NCBI GenBank assembly: GCA_038145175.1
Contig: JAYQPE010000005.1
Location: 27,236-91,235, forward strand
Length of the DNA: 64,000 bases
Source of the DNA: ATZT02 sp038145175
GTDB taxonomy: Bacteria > Actinomycetota > Actinomycetes > S36-B12 > UBA5976
Direction: 5' to 3'
Positions within the stretch are counted from its first letter, which is position 1. Each line of letters starts with the position of its first letter. Positions 35,162 through 44,171 of the stretch are shown in pieces. The position numbers and the translations under genes were made by a program. The notes under the pieces were generated by a model, which was given only the letters and a program-made list of their open reading frames with translations, did not search any database and was not told the DNA's origin.

Positions 35162-36424
35162 ATGGAAGCATTTAAAGTTGAAAAGTCAGGCCCTTTAAAG
35201 GGTGATGTCTATGTGCCGGGTGCGAAAAACAGTGTTTTAAAACTCATGGCCGCATCAATCATGGCTGAAGGAACCACAACTTTAACAAATGTCCCAAATA
35301 TTTTAGATGTAGAAATAATGGCAGAACTTTTAAGAAGATTGGGCTGCCAAGTTAAACATGACTCAGCAAATTCAACTTTGGTAATTGAAGTCCCTGAAAA
35401 AATTGGTCACAAAGCAGATTATGACTTAGTTAGAAAAATGCGTGCATCAATTTCAGTTTTAGGTCCACTAGTTGCAAGATGCTTTGAAGCAGATATTGCG
35501 CTTCCTGGTGGTGATGCAATTGGGTCTAGAGGATTAGATATCCATTTACAAGGTTTAGAAAAATTAGGTTGTGATGTTCATAGCGAACATGGTTATTTAA
35601 TTGTTAGAGCAGAAAATGGTTTATCTGGAACAAATATTGCATTAGATTTTCCAAGTGTTGGTGCAACTGAAAATGTTGTGATGGCTGCAACTTTAGCCAA
35701 GGGAACTTCAACTATTGAAAACGTTGCAAGAGAACCAGAAATTGTTGATTTGTGTAACATGCTGGTCAAAATGGGAGCAAAGATTGAAGGTATCGGATCA
35801 AGTGTTTTAGAAATTACTGGAGTGGAAATACTTCATCCAACTAAACATGATGTAGTTCCTGATCGAATTGTGGCTGGAACTTGGGCAATTGCTGCAGCAA
35901 TAACTCAAGGAGATATAACAATTCATGGTGTTAGACCAACTGATATGGAATTAGTTTTAGAAAAATTAAGAGATACTGGTGCTGAAATAAAATCTGTTGA
36001 TGATCGTTTACATGTAACAATGAATCAAAGACCTAGGGCTGTCGACATAGTTACTCTTCCCTATCCAGGTTTTCCTACAGATTTACAACCGCAAATGATC
36101 ACCTTAAACGCAATTGCACAAGGGTCATCAATGGTTACAGAAAATCTATTTGAAGCAAGATTTAGATTTGTCAATGAATTAGCTCGACTTGGAGCAGATG
36201 TAAAAATTAATGGTCACCATTGTTTAGTTAGAGGAATTGAACATCTGTCTGGCGCACCTGTGGAAGGAACAGACGTAAGAGCTGGTGCTTCTTTAGTTCT
36301 TGCAGGTCTTGTTGCAGAAGGAACAACATATGTACATGAAGTTCACCACGTAGATAGAGGCTATGCAAATTTTGTAGAAAACTTGATCGGCTTAGGAGCT
36401 AAAGTTTCTCGAGTTGAGTCGTGA
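35162..36424 (+). CDS. murA: UDP-N-acetylglucosamine 1-carboxyvinyltransferase
   Basis: MurA transfers enolpyruvate to UDP-GlcNAc, the first committed step of peptidoglycan synthesis. The 420-residue protein has GAKNSVLKLMAAS near the start and the catalytic loop LPGGDAIGSRGLDIH, with Asp at 118 where E. coli has the fosfomycin-reactive Cys115. The Asp form is typical of actinobacteria and gives intrinsic fosfomycin resistance. Its 3' end overlaps the convergent LuxR gene by 26 bp. Confidence 0.97.
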   Translation: MEAFKVEKSGPLKGDVYVPGAKNSVLKLMAASIMAEGTTTLTNVPNILDVEIMAELLRRLGCQVKHDSANSTLVIEVPEKIGHKADYDLVRKMRASISVLGPLVARCFEADIALPGGDAIGSRGLDIHLQGLEKLGCDVHSEHGYLIVRAENGLSGTNIALDFPSVGATENVVMAATLAKGTSTIENVAREPEIVDLCNMLVKMGAKIEGIGSSVLEITGVEILHPTKHDVVPDRIVAGTWAIAAAITQGDITIHGVRPTDMELVLEKLRDTGAEIKSVDDRLHVTMNQRPRAVDIVTLPYPGFPTDLQPQMITLNAIAQGSSMVTENLFEARFRFVNELARLGADVKINGHHCLVRGIEHLSGAPVEGTDVRAGASLVLAGLVAEGTTYVHEVHHVDRGYANFVENLIGLGAKVSRVES

Positions 36425-37148
36425 AACTTGAAAGATAATTCATCAATTCTTCTCTATTTCTGACTTGAATTTCCGAATAAATTTTACTAATTTCTTGTTT
36501 AATAGTTGAAATACTATACCCAAGAAAATCTGCAATGTCTGTATTTGAATTATCTTGCATTAAAAGATTTACTATTTGCTTTTGACGTCGTGTCAAACTT
36601 TTAACTTTAGTGTTCTCTATATAAGAATCAATTCTTTTTTCATAATCCTGATCCAGTTTGATACCAGATAAATTACCTAAAATTTGAATCAAGGATTCAA
36701 AGACTGCACTTGGAGATAACTCCTTGTCAGAAAAAAGTCCTAACACCACTTTTGAGTACTTAAGGCTTGAATATGGAACAGCAATAAAGGTTTTTGATCT
36801 ATTGTCTAATTCGAAATTTTTCAATTCTCGATATTCCTCAGACCAATATGGCAAAGTGTTAACCCACACAATTTTGTTCTCTTTGATGGCATCTGTAACT
36901 GGAACTTTTCTTTCAATAGGAAACTCTAACCAATTGCTTCCATAAGACTTAGTAATTCCAAATTGCCCAGAAACCTTGACCGTTCCGCGATTAGTTGAAT
37001 GAACAATAAAAGAAGAAATAATTCCATATTCCTTTAATGAATTTGTGACAAGATGATGACAAATATCTTGTTCTGTTAAATTTGGATACTTTAAGAATTC
37101 TATAAATTCTTGAATTGTGGCAATCGATTGTTGCCAATCATCTAACAC
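36399..37148 (-). CDS. GAF-like sensor with C-terminal LuxR-type helix-turn-helix
   Basis: The 249-residue protein has an N-terminal region (about residues 20-165) resembling a GAF domain. From residue 183 a LuxR/GerE DNA-binding domain follows: SLTRRQKQIVNLLMQDNSNTD and then FLGYSISTIKQEISKIY. There is no receiver domain or phosphorylatable Asp motif, so it may sense a small ligand directly. The start is GTG at 37148 with GAGGT 6 nt upstream. A GGAC-N7-GTCC palindrome lies 62 bp upstream, between it and the BldC-like gene. The target genes are unknown. Confidence 0.85.
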   Translation of the reverse strand: MLDDWQQSIATIQEFIEFLKYPNLTEQDICHHLVTNSLKEYGIISSFIVHSTNRGTVKVSGQFGITKSYGSNWLEFPIERKVPVTDAIKENKIVWVNTLPYWSEEYRELKNFELDNRSKTFIAVPYSSLKYSKVVLGLFSDKELSPSAVFESLIQILGNLSGIKLDQDYEKRIDSYIENTKVKSLTRRQKQIVNLLMQDNSNTDIADFLGYSISTIKQEISKIYSEIQVRNREELMNYLSSFTTQLEKL

Positions 37149-37209
37149 GAGTTACCTCTTTTGAATAGATAACTCAATTTAACTCCAGCAAATAAAGATC
37201 GGTCAATAA

Positions 37210-37224
37210 GGACTTAAAATGTCC
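37210..37224. promoter_or_regulatory. Palindrome GGAC-N7-GTCC upstream of the LuxR gene
   Basis: GGAC at 37210-37213 and GTCC at 37221-37224 flank 7 A/T-rich bases in the gap between the BldC-like gene and the GAF-LuxR gene. A near-copy with a 6-bp spacer lies on the other side of the BldC-like gene. Confidence 0.4.
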
Positions 37225-37240
37225 GATTTTCTAGGTGAAA

Positions 37241-37444
37241 TTAAATTAGAAAAAAGAGAAAAAACAACAAAGCTTTTGGTGAATTTTGAATAATTCGCAT
37301 TATGTAATCAAATTCAAATCGAGCGTGCCCACCTGGAGTAGTTATAGCTTTTAACTTATTTGATTGAACCCAACGCTTTACAGTTTTGGGATTTACTTTA
37401 AATAATTCTGCAACTTCGCCTGGTCTTAATAGACGCTTTGACAA
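37241..37444 (-). CDS. BldC-like MerR-type helix-turn-helix protein with hydrophobic tail
   Basis: The 67-residue protein is nearly all one winged helix-turn-helix: LLRPGEVAELFKVNPKTVKRW (residues 5-25) and TTPGGHARFEFDYI, the BldC/MerR wing. BldC proteins bind DNA repeats and control development or stress genes in actinobacteria. The last 12 residues, PKALLFFLFFLI, are strongly hydrophobic and not expected in the family; they may reflect a lost stop codon or a membrane or dimer contact. The start is TTG with AAAGAAG upstream. It is followed on the same strand by the GAF-LuxR gene. Confidence 0.85.
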   Translation of the reverse strand: MSKRLLRPGEVAELFKVNPKTVKRWVQSNKLKAITTPGGHARFEFDYIMRIIQNSPKALLFFLFFLI

Positions 37445-37506
37445 TTTTTACTTCTTTCGCAGGAAAATTAACCACTCTTATGTTGCTATTTAAACTTGAT
37501 AAATAC

Positions 37507-37547
37507 TAGGCCAAAAGTGGACAAAAAGGTCCAAAATATCTGGCCTA
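37507..37547. promoter_or_regulatory. Nested inverted repeats upstream of the BldC-like gene
   Basis: TAGGCCA (37507-37513) pairs with TGGCCTA (37541-37547). Inside it TGGAC (37518-37522) pairs with GTCCA (37529-37533). The repeats lie between the BldC-like start (37444) and the YqeY start (37586) and could regulate either gene. Confidence 0.5.
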
Positions 37548-37585
37548 AATAAAGCCATAATTCACTTGTGAGGCAGAATGAAGCA

Positions 37586-38047
37586 ATGACAAGTTTAAAA
37601 GATCAATTAAAAAAAGATTTGACTCAAAGTCTAAAAGATCAAGATAGCATCAAATCTTCTACCTTAAGAATGGCACTTACCGCAATTACTAATGAAGAAG
37701 TGTCTGGGAAAGAAGCCAAAGTATTAACTGATCCAGAAGTTTTATCAGTTTTAACAAAAGAAGCTAAGAAGCGAAAAGAATCTGTTGAAGCTTTTAATCA
37801 AGCAAACCGAAAAGACTTAGCTGACAAAGAAGCTCAAGAATTAAAAGTATTGGAGATATATTTACCATCAGCTTTAACTGAAGATGAATTAAACAAAATT
37901 ATTGATGAAGCAATAGCTGAAGCTAAAGCAAGTGGTGCTGAAGGCATGAAAGCAATGGGTGTTGTTATGAAAATTGTTCAACCAAAAACAGTTGGTAGAA
38001 CTGACGGTGCACAACTTGCCGCAAAAGTTAAAGAAAAACTAAATTAA
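37586..38047 (+). CDS. GatB/YqeY domain protein
   Basis: The 153-residue protein is a free-standing YqeY domain, the same fold as the tail of GatB, thought to bind tRNA; its cellular role is unproven. It begins MTSLKDQLKKDLTQSLKDQD with STLRMALTAITNEEV and ends in the helical GRTDGAQLAAKVKEKL. I take the ATG at 37586 because family members start there; a GTG at 37568 would add 6 residues. The stop shares TTAA with atpC. Confidence 0.9.
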   Translation: MTSLKDQLKKDLTQSLKDQDSIKSSTLRMALTAITNEEVSGKEAKVLTDPEVLSVLTKEAKKRKESVEAFNQANRKDLADKEAQELKVLEIYLPSALTEDELNKIIDEAIAEAKASGAEGMKAMGVVMKIVQPKTVGRTDGAQLAAKVKEKLN

Positions 38048-38409
38048 TTCCCAGTTATTGCTAAACGAGATTCAGCACGTTTAAGTGCTTCTTTATCTTC
38101 AGATTTAATTGCTTCTTCTTTTGCAATTTGAGCACGTTTGATATCAATTTGACTTGCTAGTTCTGCAGTTTCAGCCAACACGATTACATTGTTGCTATCA
38201 ACTGTGACAAAGCCACCATGTATTGCTGCTTTAATTTCTTCACCGTTTAAAGGTTTAATTGAAATTGGTCCATCTGCCAAAGAAGCAAGCAAAGGTGAAT
38301 GTCCTGGAAGTAAACCAATTTCACCTGATTTAGTTCTTAACACAACTCTGCTTGCTTCTCCTGACCAAACTTGTGAGTCAGTTGCAACAACTTCAACTTT
38401 TAGTGGCAT
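38044..38409 (-). CDS. atpC: ATP synthase F1 epsilon subunit
   Basis: Epsilon sits on the rotor foot with gamma and can inhibit ATP hydrolysis. The 121-residue protein has the N-terminal beta sandwich (residues 1-85) with SGEIGLLPGHSPLLASL and a shortened C-terminal helical part. It is the last gene of the atp operon. Confidence 0.96.
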   Translation of the reverse strand: MPLKVEVVATDSQVWSGEASRVVLRTKSGEIGLLPGHSPLLASLADGPISIKPLNGEEIKAAIHGGFVTVDSNNVIVLAETAELASQIDIKRAQIAKEEAIKSEDKEALKRAESRLAITGN

Positions 38410-38419
38410 GAATTATTCT

Positions 38420-39856
38420 TTACTTTCCTGCCAATTTGGCTGCGTTCTTTTGCACATCTTCAATTCCACCAGACATAAAGAATGCTTGTTCTGGAAGATG
38501 ATCAAAGTCGCCATCAGCTAAAGCTTTAAATGAAGCAATAGTTTCTTCTAATGGCACAAAAGAACCTGGTTGACCAGTGAAAGCTTCTGCTACGAACATG
38601 TTTTGTGACAAGAATCTTTGGATTCTTCTAGCACGACCAACAAGTACGCGATCTTCTTCACTTAGTTCATCAATACCAAGAATTGCAATGATGTCTTGCA
38701 AATCTTTATATCTTTGTAAAATTTCCTTAACTCTTTGAGCAACTGCATAATGTTCTTCTCCAATATAAAGAGGAGACAAAATGCGCGAAGTTGAATCAAG
38801 AGGATCTACTGCAGGATAAATTCCAAGTTCTGAAATTGGACGACTCAACACAGTAGTTGCATCTAAGTGAGCAAATGTTGTGTGAGGTGCAGGGTCTGTG
38901 ATGTCATCTGCAGGAACATAAATTGCTTGCATCGAAGTAATGGAATTACCGCGAGTAGAAGTAATACGTTCTTGTAATTGACCCATTTCATCAGCCAAGG
39001 TTGGTTGATAACCCACAGCAGATGGCATACGTCCAAGCAAAGTTGAAACTTCAGAACCTGCTTGAGTGAAACGGAAAATATTGTCAATGAACAACAAAAC
39101 GTCTTGGTTTTGTACATCACGGAAATATTCAGCCATTGTTAAAGCAGCCAAAGCTACACGCATACGTGTGCCAGGTGGTTCATCCATTTGACCAAACACT
39201 AAGGATGTTTTATTGATAACTCCAGATTCAGTCATTTCTAGGAATAAATCGTTTCCTTCACGAGTTCTTTCACCAACACCGGCAAACACTGACACACCAC
39301 CGAAGTTTTCTGAAACTCGATAAATCATTTCTTGAATCAAAACAGTTTTTCCTACACCTGCTCCACCAAACAAACCAATCTTTCCACCTTTTACATATGG
39401 TGTTAAAAGATCAATAACTTTGATGCCGGTAACAAACATTTCTGTTTTTGGTTCAAGTTCGTCAAACTTAGGTGGTTGACGATGAATTGGCCAGCGTTCT
39501 TTGATGTTTAAACTTGATTCGGAAACATCAAGTGGTTTACCCAATGTGTTCCACACGTGACCAAGTGTTACGTCACCAACAGGAACTGAAATAGGAGCAC
39601 CAGAGGATTTCACGGTGGCGCCGCGAACTAATCCATCTGTAGGTTGCATAGAAATTGCACGAACCATTCCATCACCGATGTGTTGGGCAACTTCTAGCGT
39701 TAAAATTTTTGTATCAGCTCCAGGCAATGTGATTTCCACATTAAGAGCATGAAAAAGTTCTGGAATTGCATCTACTGGAAATTCCACGTCAACTACGGGA
39801 CCAGTAACACGTGCAACTCTTCCGGTTACATTCTTTGTATCTGTTGTGCTGCTCAT
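38420..39856 (-). CDS. atpD: ATP synthase F1 beta subunit
   Basis: Beta carries the catalytic nucleotide sites. The 478-residue protein has the P-loop GGAGVGKT at 164-171, GERTREGNDLF, and the Walker-B-type DVLLFIDNIFRFTQAGSEVS followed by LLGRMPSAVGYQPTL. It lies 14 bp after atpG and 10 bp before atpC. Confidence 0.98.
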   Translation of the reverse strand: MSSTTDTKNVTGRVARVTGPVVDVEFPVDAIPELFHALNVEITLPGADTKILTLEVAQHIGDGMVRAISMQPTDGLVRGATVKSSGAPISVPVGDVTLGHVWNTLGKPLDVSESSLNIKERWPIHRQPPKFDELEPKTEMFVTGIKVIDLLTPYVKGGKIGLFGGAGVGKTVLIQEMIYRVSENFGGVSVFAGVGERTREGNDLFLEMTESGVINKTSLVFGQMDEPPGTRMRVALAALTMAEYFRDVQNQDVLLFIDNIFRFTQAGSEVSTLLGRMPSAVGYQPTLADEMGQLQERITSTRGNSITSMQAIYVPADDITDPAPHTTFAHLDATTVLSRPISELGIYPAVDPLDSTSRILSPLYIGEEHYAVAQRVKEILQRYKDLQDIIAILGIDELSEEDRVLVGRARRIQRFLSQNMFVAEAFTGQPGSFVPLEETIASFKALADGDFDHLPEQAFFMSGGIEDVQKNAAKLAGK

Positions 39857-39870
39857 TTTCTTTTTTTCTC

Positions 39871-40797
39871 CTATTTTGCGGACTTTAGTGAGTCGGCGCC
39901 ACCGACAATTTCACTAATTTCCTGGGTAATTTCGGCCTGACGTGCTTGGTTTGCACGTCTGGTCAAACTCTTAATTAACTCTTCAGCATTTTCTGTTGCT
40001 GATTTCATAGCACGTTGTCTTGCAGCATGTTCAGAAGCTGCAGCTTGTAACAATGCGGCATAAACCAAATACTCAATATATTTTGGTAACAATTGATCCA
40101 ATACTGCTTCTGGACTTGGTTCAAAATCATAAAGAGGTAATGCAGGTTTATGTGTATCTACTTCTGTCATCTTTGGGGAAGATGCCACAAGTTCTTCTAC
40201 AACTTCTAAAGGAACAATTCTTTGTACAACTGGAACTTGGGAAATTCTATTTACAAAACGAGTGTAAATAACTTGAATTTCATGCACTCCACCTTGTTCT
40301 TCTGGTTTTAAAAATATTTCAAGTAAAGATTTGGCAATTTCTCTGGCGTGATCATAGGTTGGTCTGTCTGTAATGCCTGTCCAACTTCCAGCAACTTCTC
40401 TATTACGGAATTTGTAATAGCCAAGTCCTTTTCTTCCTACGATGAAAGGGACTACAGTTTTTCCTTGTTCATCTTTAAGTAGTTCAGTTAACTTTTCACC
40501 TTCACGCAAAATGTTTGCTGAATATGCACCAGCAAGACCTCGATCAGCTGTTATTAATAAAACAGCAGAACGTTTGCCATCTGTTTTATTTAGTAATAAC
40601 GGATGATTACCTCTGGCATTGGATGCGGCCAATGAAACTGCTTTATATAAAGCAGATGCATAAGGAGAAGAAGCAGCCACTTGGTTTTGCGCCTTGATGA
40701 TTCGACTAGAGGCAATTAATTCCATAGCTCTAGTGATCTTCTTGGTCGCTTGAACCGAGCGAATGCGTCTTCTAAATACGCGTAACTGGGCACCCAT
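39871..40797 (-). CDS. atpG: ATP synthase F1 gamma subunit
   Basis: Gamma is the central shaft. The 308-residue protein starts MGAQLRVFRRRIRSVQATKK and has ITADRGLAGAYSANI and a C-terminal helix with AMKSATENAEELI. The mid-protein insert (residues about 195-215) fits the longer actinobacterial form. Confidence 0.97.
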   Translation of the reverse strand: MGAQLRVFRRRIRSVQATKKITRAMELIASSRIIKAQNQVAASSPYASALYKAVSLAASNARGNHPLLLNKTDGKRSAVLLITADRGLAGAYSANILREGEKLTELLKDEQGKTVVPFIVGRKGLGYYKFRNREVAGSWTGITDRPTYDHAREIAKSLLEIFLKPEEQGGVHEIQVIYTRFVNRISQVPVVQRIVPLEVVEELVASSPKMTEVDTHKPALPLYDFEPSPEAVLDQLLPKYIEYLVYAALLQAAASEHAARQRAMKSATENAEELIKSLTRRANQARQAEITQEISEIVGGADSLKSAK

Positions 40798-40806
40798 GTT
40801 TAGTCT

Positions 40807-42441
40807 TTAGGCTCTCTTTTGAATCTTGATTTGTGCTTGCTCAACATCTTCTTCAGCTAAAGCTTCAACGTCTGAATCAACCAAAAGTGGTTGACCATTA
40901 GCTTTCACAAATTGTTTTTTGAAGTTATTGATAGCAGATTTTAAAGTTTCAATATCTGAATCACTTAGATCTCTTGTTTCTCTAATTGATTTCAATACTG
41001 CACTTTGCTCGCGATCTAAATAGTTATGGAATTCAACTTCAAATCTTGAAATGTCATCAACTGGTACATCATCAAGATTTCCAGTTGTTCCAGCCCATAG
41101 CGATGCAACAGCTTTTTCCATTGGAAGTGGTGCATATTGACCTTGGATTAACAATTGAACTAATCGTGAACCACGTTCTAATTGTTGTTTAGAGGCTGCA
41201 TCAAGATCTGAACCAAATGCTGCGAATGCTTCTAGTTCACGAAATTGTGCAAGATCTAAACGCAAACGGCCAGCAACTTTTCTCATTGCTTTTGGTTGTG
41301 CAGATCCACCTACACGAGATACAGAAATACCTACGTTGATAGCAGGTCTTATACCTGAGTTGAAAAGATCTGTTTCCAAAAATATTTGACCATCAGTAAT
41401 AGAAATTACGTTGGTTGGAATATAAGCAGAAACGTCATTTGCTTTGGTTTCAATTATTGGTAACCCAGTTAATGAACCGCCACCTAATTCGTTTGATAAT
41501 TTTGCACAACGTTCTAACAAACGAGAGTGTAAATAGAAAACATCTCCAGGATAAGCTTCACGACCTGGTGGACGACGAAGTAACAAAGAAACTGCACGAT
41601 AAGCCTCAGCTTGTTTTGTTAAATCATCAAACACAATTAGTGCAGCTTTTCCTTCATACATCCAATGCTGACCAATTGCAGAACCTGCATAAGGTGCAAT
41701 AAATTTAAAGCCTGCAGGATCAGAAGCTGTTGCTGCCACAATTGTGGTGTATTCCAGAGCACCATATTTTTCTAAAGTCGCTCTCACTGATGCAATTGTG
41801 GAACCTTTTTGTCCAACTGCAACATAAATACATCTAACTTGTTTCTTTGGATCTCCTGATTTCCAATTTTCTTTTTGGTTAATGATGGCATCAATTGCTA
41901 ACGCAGTTTTACCTGTGCCACGATCACCAATTATTAATTGACGTTGTCCTCTACCTACTGCAGTCATTGCATCTACTGCTTTTACACCAAACTCTAAAGA
42001 TTCTTTAACGGGTTGGCGTTCTACTACTGTTGGTGCTTGTAATTCCAATGCACGAGATGCAGAAGCTTTAATTGGACCAAGTCCATCAATTGGATTTCCC
42101 AGTGGATCAACTGTTCTTCCTAAAAATGCTTCACCAACTGGAACTTCTAAAACACGGCCAGTTCTTCTAACTTCTTGTCCTTCTTGGATACCTGAAGAAT
42201 CTCCAAGAAGTACTGCGCCGATTTCTGCTACGTCTAAGTTAAGTGCTACACCTAATAAACCATTTTCAAATTCAAGTAATTCACTTGTCATTGCTGATGG
42301 TAAACCTTCAACACGGGCAATACCGTCACCAGTTTCTGCTACGCGTCCTACTTCGTCCTTAGTTGTCTTGGGATTGAAGTTGGCAACATTTTTTTCGATA
42401 GCACTCCGGATATCTTCAGGTTTGATCTGGAGTTCAGTCAT
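40807..42441 (-). CDS. atpA: ATP synthase F1 alpha subunit
   Basis: Alpha forms the hexamer with beta. The 544-residue protein has the P-loop GDRGTGKT at 172-179 and the PGREAYPGDVFYLHSRLLER region. It is somewhat longer than E. coli AtpA because of a C-terminal extension (LLVDSDVEALAEEDVEQAQ), as in other actinobacteria. I take the ATG at 42441; an in-frame ATG at 42465 lies 24 bp upstream and either is possible. Confidence 0.97.
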   Translation of the reverse strand: MTELQIKPEDIRSAIEKNVANFNPKTTKDEVGRVAETGDGIARVEGLPSAMTSELLEFENGLLGVALNLDVAEIGAVLLGDSSGIQEGQEVRRTGRVLEVPVGEAFLGRTVDPLGNPIDGLGPIKASASRALELQAPTVVERQPVKESLEFGVKAVDAMTAVGRGQRQLIIGDRGTGKTALAIDAIINQKENWKSGDPKKQVRCIYVAVGQKGSTIASVRATLEKYGALEYTTIVAATASDPAGFKFIAPYAGSAIGQHWMYEGKAALIVFDDLTKQAEAYRAVSLLLRRPPGREAYPGDVFYLHSRLLERCAKLSNELGGGSLTGLPIIETKANDVSAYIPTNVISITDGQIFLETDLFNSGIRPAINVGISVSRVGGSAQPKAMRKVAGRLRLDLAQFRELEAFAAFGSDLDAASKQQLERGSRLVQLLIQGQYAPLPMEKAVASLWAGTTGNLDDVPVDDISRFEVEFHNYLDREQSAVLKSIRETRDLSDSDIETLKSAINNFKKQFVKANGQPLLVDSDVEALAEEDVEQAQIKIQKRA

Positions 42442-42504
42442 TTTGGTTACTGCCTTTCTTTTCATTTTTCTGTTTTTGCAAATTTTGCAATAACAGGAAG
42501 TTTC

Positions 42505-43311
42505 TTATACTGCTAATTCTTTTTTTATTTGAGCAATTCGGTTTGAAACTGTGCCATCGATAACTTCATCACCGATTCGAACAGCTACGCCCCCAATTAC
42601 TTTCTTATCGACAACTTTTTTTAGTTGGATATCTTGTTTATAAATTGTTTTTAAAGAACTTACCAATCGTGTTTCTTGATCAGCAGAAAGTGCAATAGCA
42701 GTTGTTACTTCTGCTAAAAGTCTTCCTCTTCTATCTGCTGCAAGTTTGGAAAGATCTTTCAAGGTTGTGGTGATTGATCTTGAATGACGATTGCCAAGTG
42801 CGTAATTAACTAACTCGATCGATGTTTGATTAAAGGTTTTGCCAACTAAATCATTGATTATTTTTAATCTAGATTCACTTGTGATATTTGGATCTGCAAG
42901 CATAAGTTCTAATTCACCACTTGCTGCAATTGCTCGCTCGAAGGCAAAAATTTCATCTTCGACTCTATCTAGTTCATTGCTATTTTCACTGCCTGCAAAA
43001 GCCGCTCTAAAACCACTATCTTCTAGAGCTTGGATTAAATCCTCTGGATCACTCCAGCGAAGAGTTACTGCTTGAGCAATTAATTCAATAGCTGATTTTG
43101 AACCAATTTTAGTAAGTAAATCTTTTGCAATACCTGATCTTGCTTCATTTGATAAACCTGAATCAGTCAAAGTATTTAGAAGAGATTTATTTGTAGCAAT
43201 TATTTTTGCAGCAACAAGTAAACTTTTTGCATCATTAAAGCTTTGAATTCCTTTATTGGAATCAACAGCCTTAATTAATGCAATGTAAGAATTCTTGCTT
43301 GCACCTAACAT
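42505..43311 (-). CDS. atpH: ATP synthase F1 delta subunit
   Basis: Delta holds the stator to the top of F1. At 268 residues it is longer than the roughly 180 residues of most bacteria, a typical actinobacterial trait. The C-terminal half carries the OSCP core ending KKVIGGVAVRIGDEVIDGTVSNRI. The atpF stop touches its start. Confidence 0.95.
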   Translation of the reverse strand: MLGASKNSYIALIKAVDSNKGIQSFNDAKSLLVAAKIIATNKSLLNTLTDSGLSNEARSGIAKDLLTKIGSKSAIELIAQAVTLRWSDPEDLIQALEDSGFRAAFAGSENSNELDRVEDEIFAFERAIAASGELELMLADPNITSESRLKIINDLVGKTFNQTSIELVNYALGNRHSRSITTTLKDLSKLAADRRGRLLAEVTTAIALSADQETRLVSSLKTIYKQDIQLKKVVDKKVIGGVAVRIGDEVIDGTVSNRIAQIKKELAV

Positions 43312-43860
43312 TTATTTACCTTTAACACTTTCTAGATCTTTAATGAATTGATCTATTACCGCTTTGGCTTTTGCATCATCAGACAATGAGGCACCCACGA
43401 TTTTTTCAGCAAGCCCTAATGCCAAATTGGAAACATCTAAACGCAGTTCATTTACTGCTTTAGTTTTTTCAACTTCTATTTGAGCATTAGCTTGTTGGGT
43501 CACAACTTGAGCTGCTTTTTGTGCTTCATTTCTTGCTTCACTGATCAATGTGGCACGTTCAGATTCAGCACTTGAGCGAATCTTTGCTGCCTCAGATTTT
43601 GCTTCGGCAAGATTTTGACGATATTGGCTTAACGTGGTGGCTGCTTCTTGCTGAAGTTTTTCAGCTTTTGCAATTCCACCTTCAATTGCTTCAGTTCTTG
43701 CTTCTAATGTTTTTCTAATATTTGGCAAGGCAAATTTAGAAAGTAAAAAGAAGATAGTAAAGAAAGCAATTGTGCCAATTACTAGTTCATAAGTTGGTGG
43801 CAATAAAACATTGCTACCGCCTTCTGCACCCTCTGCTGCGAGGATCCAGTTCATATTCAC
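43312..43860 (-). CDS. atpF: ATP synthase Fo subunit b
   Basis: Subunit b is the peripheral stalk. The 182-residue protein has one N-terminal membrane helix (about residues 22-43) and then a long charged coiled coil (EARTEAIEGGIAKAEKLQQ onward). It lies 23 bp after atpE. Confidence 0.96.
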   Translation of the reverse strand: MNMNWILAAEGAEGGSNVLLPPTYELVIGTIAFFTIFFLLSKFALPNIRKTLEARTEAIEGGIAKAEKLQQEAATTLSQYRQNLAEAKSEAAKIRSSAESERATLISEARNEAQKAAQVVTQQANAQIEVEKTKAVNELRLDVSNLALGLAEKIVGASLSDDAKAKAVIDQFIKDLESVKGK

Positions 43861-43883
43861 TCTCCGTTTTTCTTGTTGTTAAA

Positions 43884-44111
43884 TTATGCGCCGAAAACGA
43901 ATGGAGCAACGAAACCAATCAATGCTAAAGCTTCTGCCAATGCGAAACCCAAAATCATGTTTTGGCGAATTACACCGTAAGCCTCAGGTTGACGAGCAAT
44001 TGCTTGCACACCGTTTCCGAAGATGATGCCGATACCAACACCTGGACCAATTGCGGCAAGACCGTAACCGATCGAACCTAGTGAACCAGAGATTTCCGCG
44101 AGGATGCTCAT
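43884..44111 (-). CDS. atpE: ATP synthase Fo subunit c
   Basis: Subunit c forms the proton-driven ring. The 75-residue hairpin has the glycine motif GPGVGIG at 22-28, the loop ARQPE at 39-43, and the ion-binding carboxylate E60 (FALAEALALIGF). No extra Na+ ligands are evident, so it is probably proton-coupled. The gene has AAAAGGAAAAAGGG upstream, a strong initiation region, and a stem-loop (44141-44161) between it and atpB, fitting the high copy number needed. Confidence 0.97.
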   Translation of the reverse strand: MSILAEISGSLGSIGYGLAAIGPGVGIGIIFGNGVQAIARQPEAYGVIRQNMILGFALAEALALIGFVAPFVFGA

Positions 44112-44140
44112 GTGTCCCTTTTTCCTTTTCTTTCTTAAAT

Positions 44141-44161
44141 CTTGTAACTATTTGCTACAAG
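44141..44161 (-). other. Stem-loop between atpB and atpE
   Basis: On the minus strand CTTGTA and TACAAG pair around a 9-nt loop, 30 nt before the atpE ATG. Intercistronic structures here can raise atpE expression or mark mRNA processing; no U-tract follows. Confidence 0.4.
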
Positions 44162-44171
44162 AAACCTTTTT

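Noticed and set aside
40020..40271. Plus-strand frames within the atp operon
   Set aside because: Short, low-complexity shadows of atpG with no start signals.
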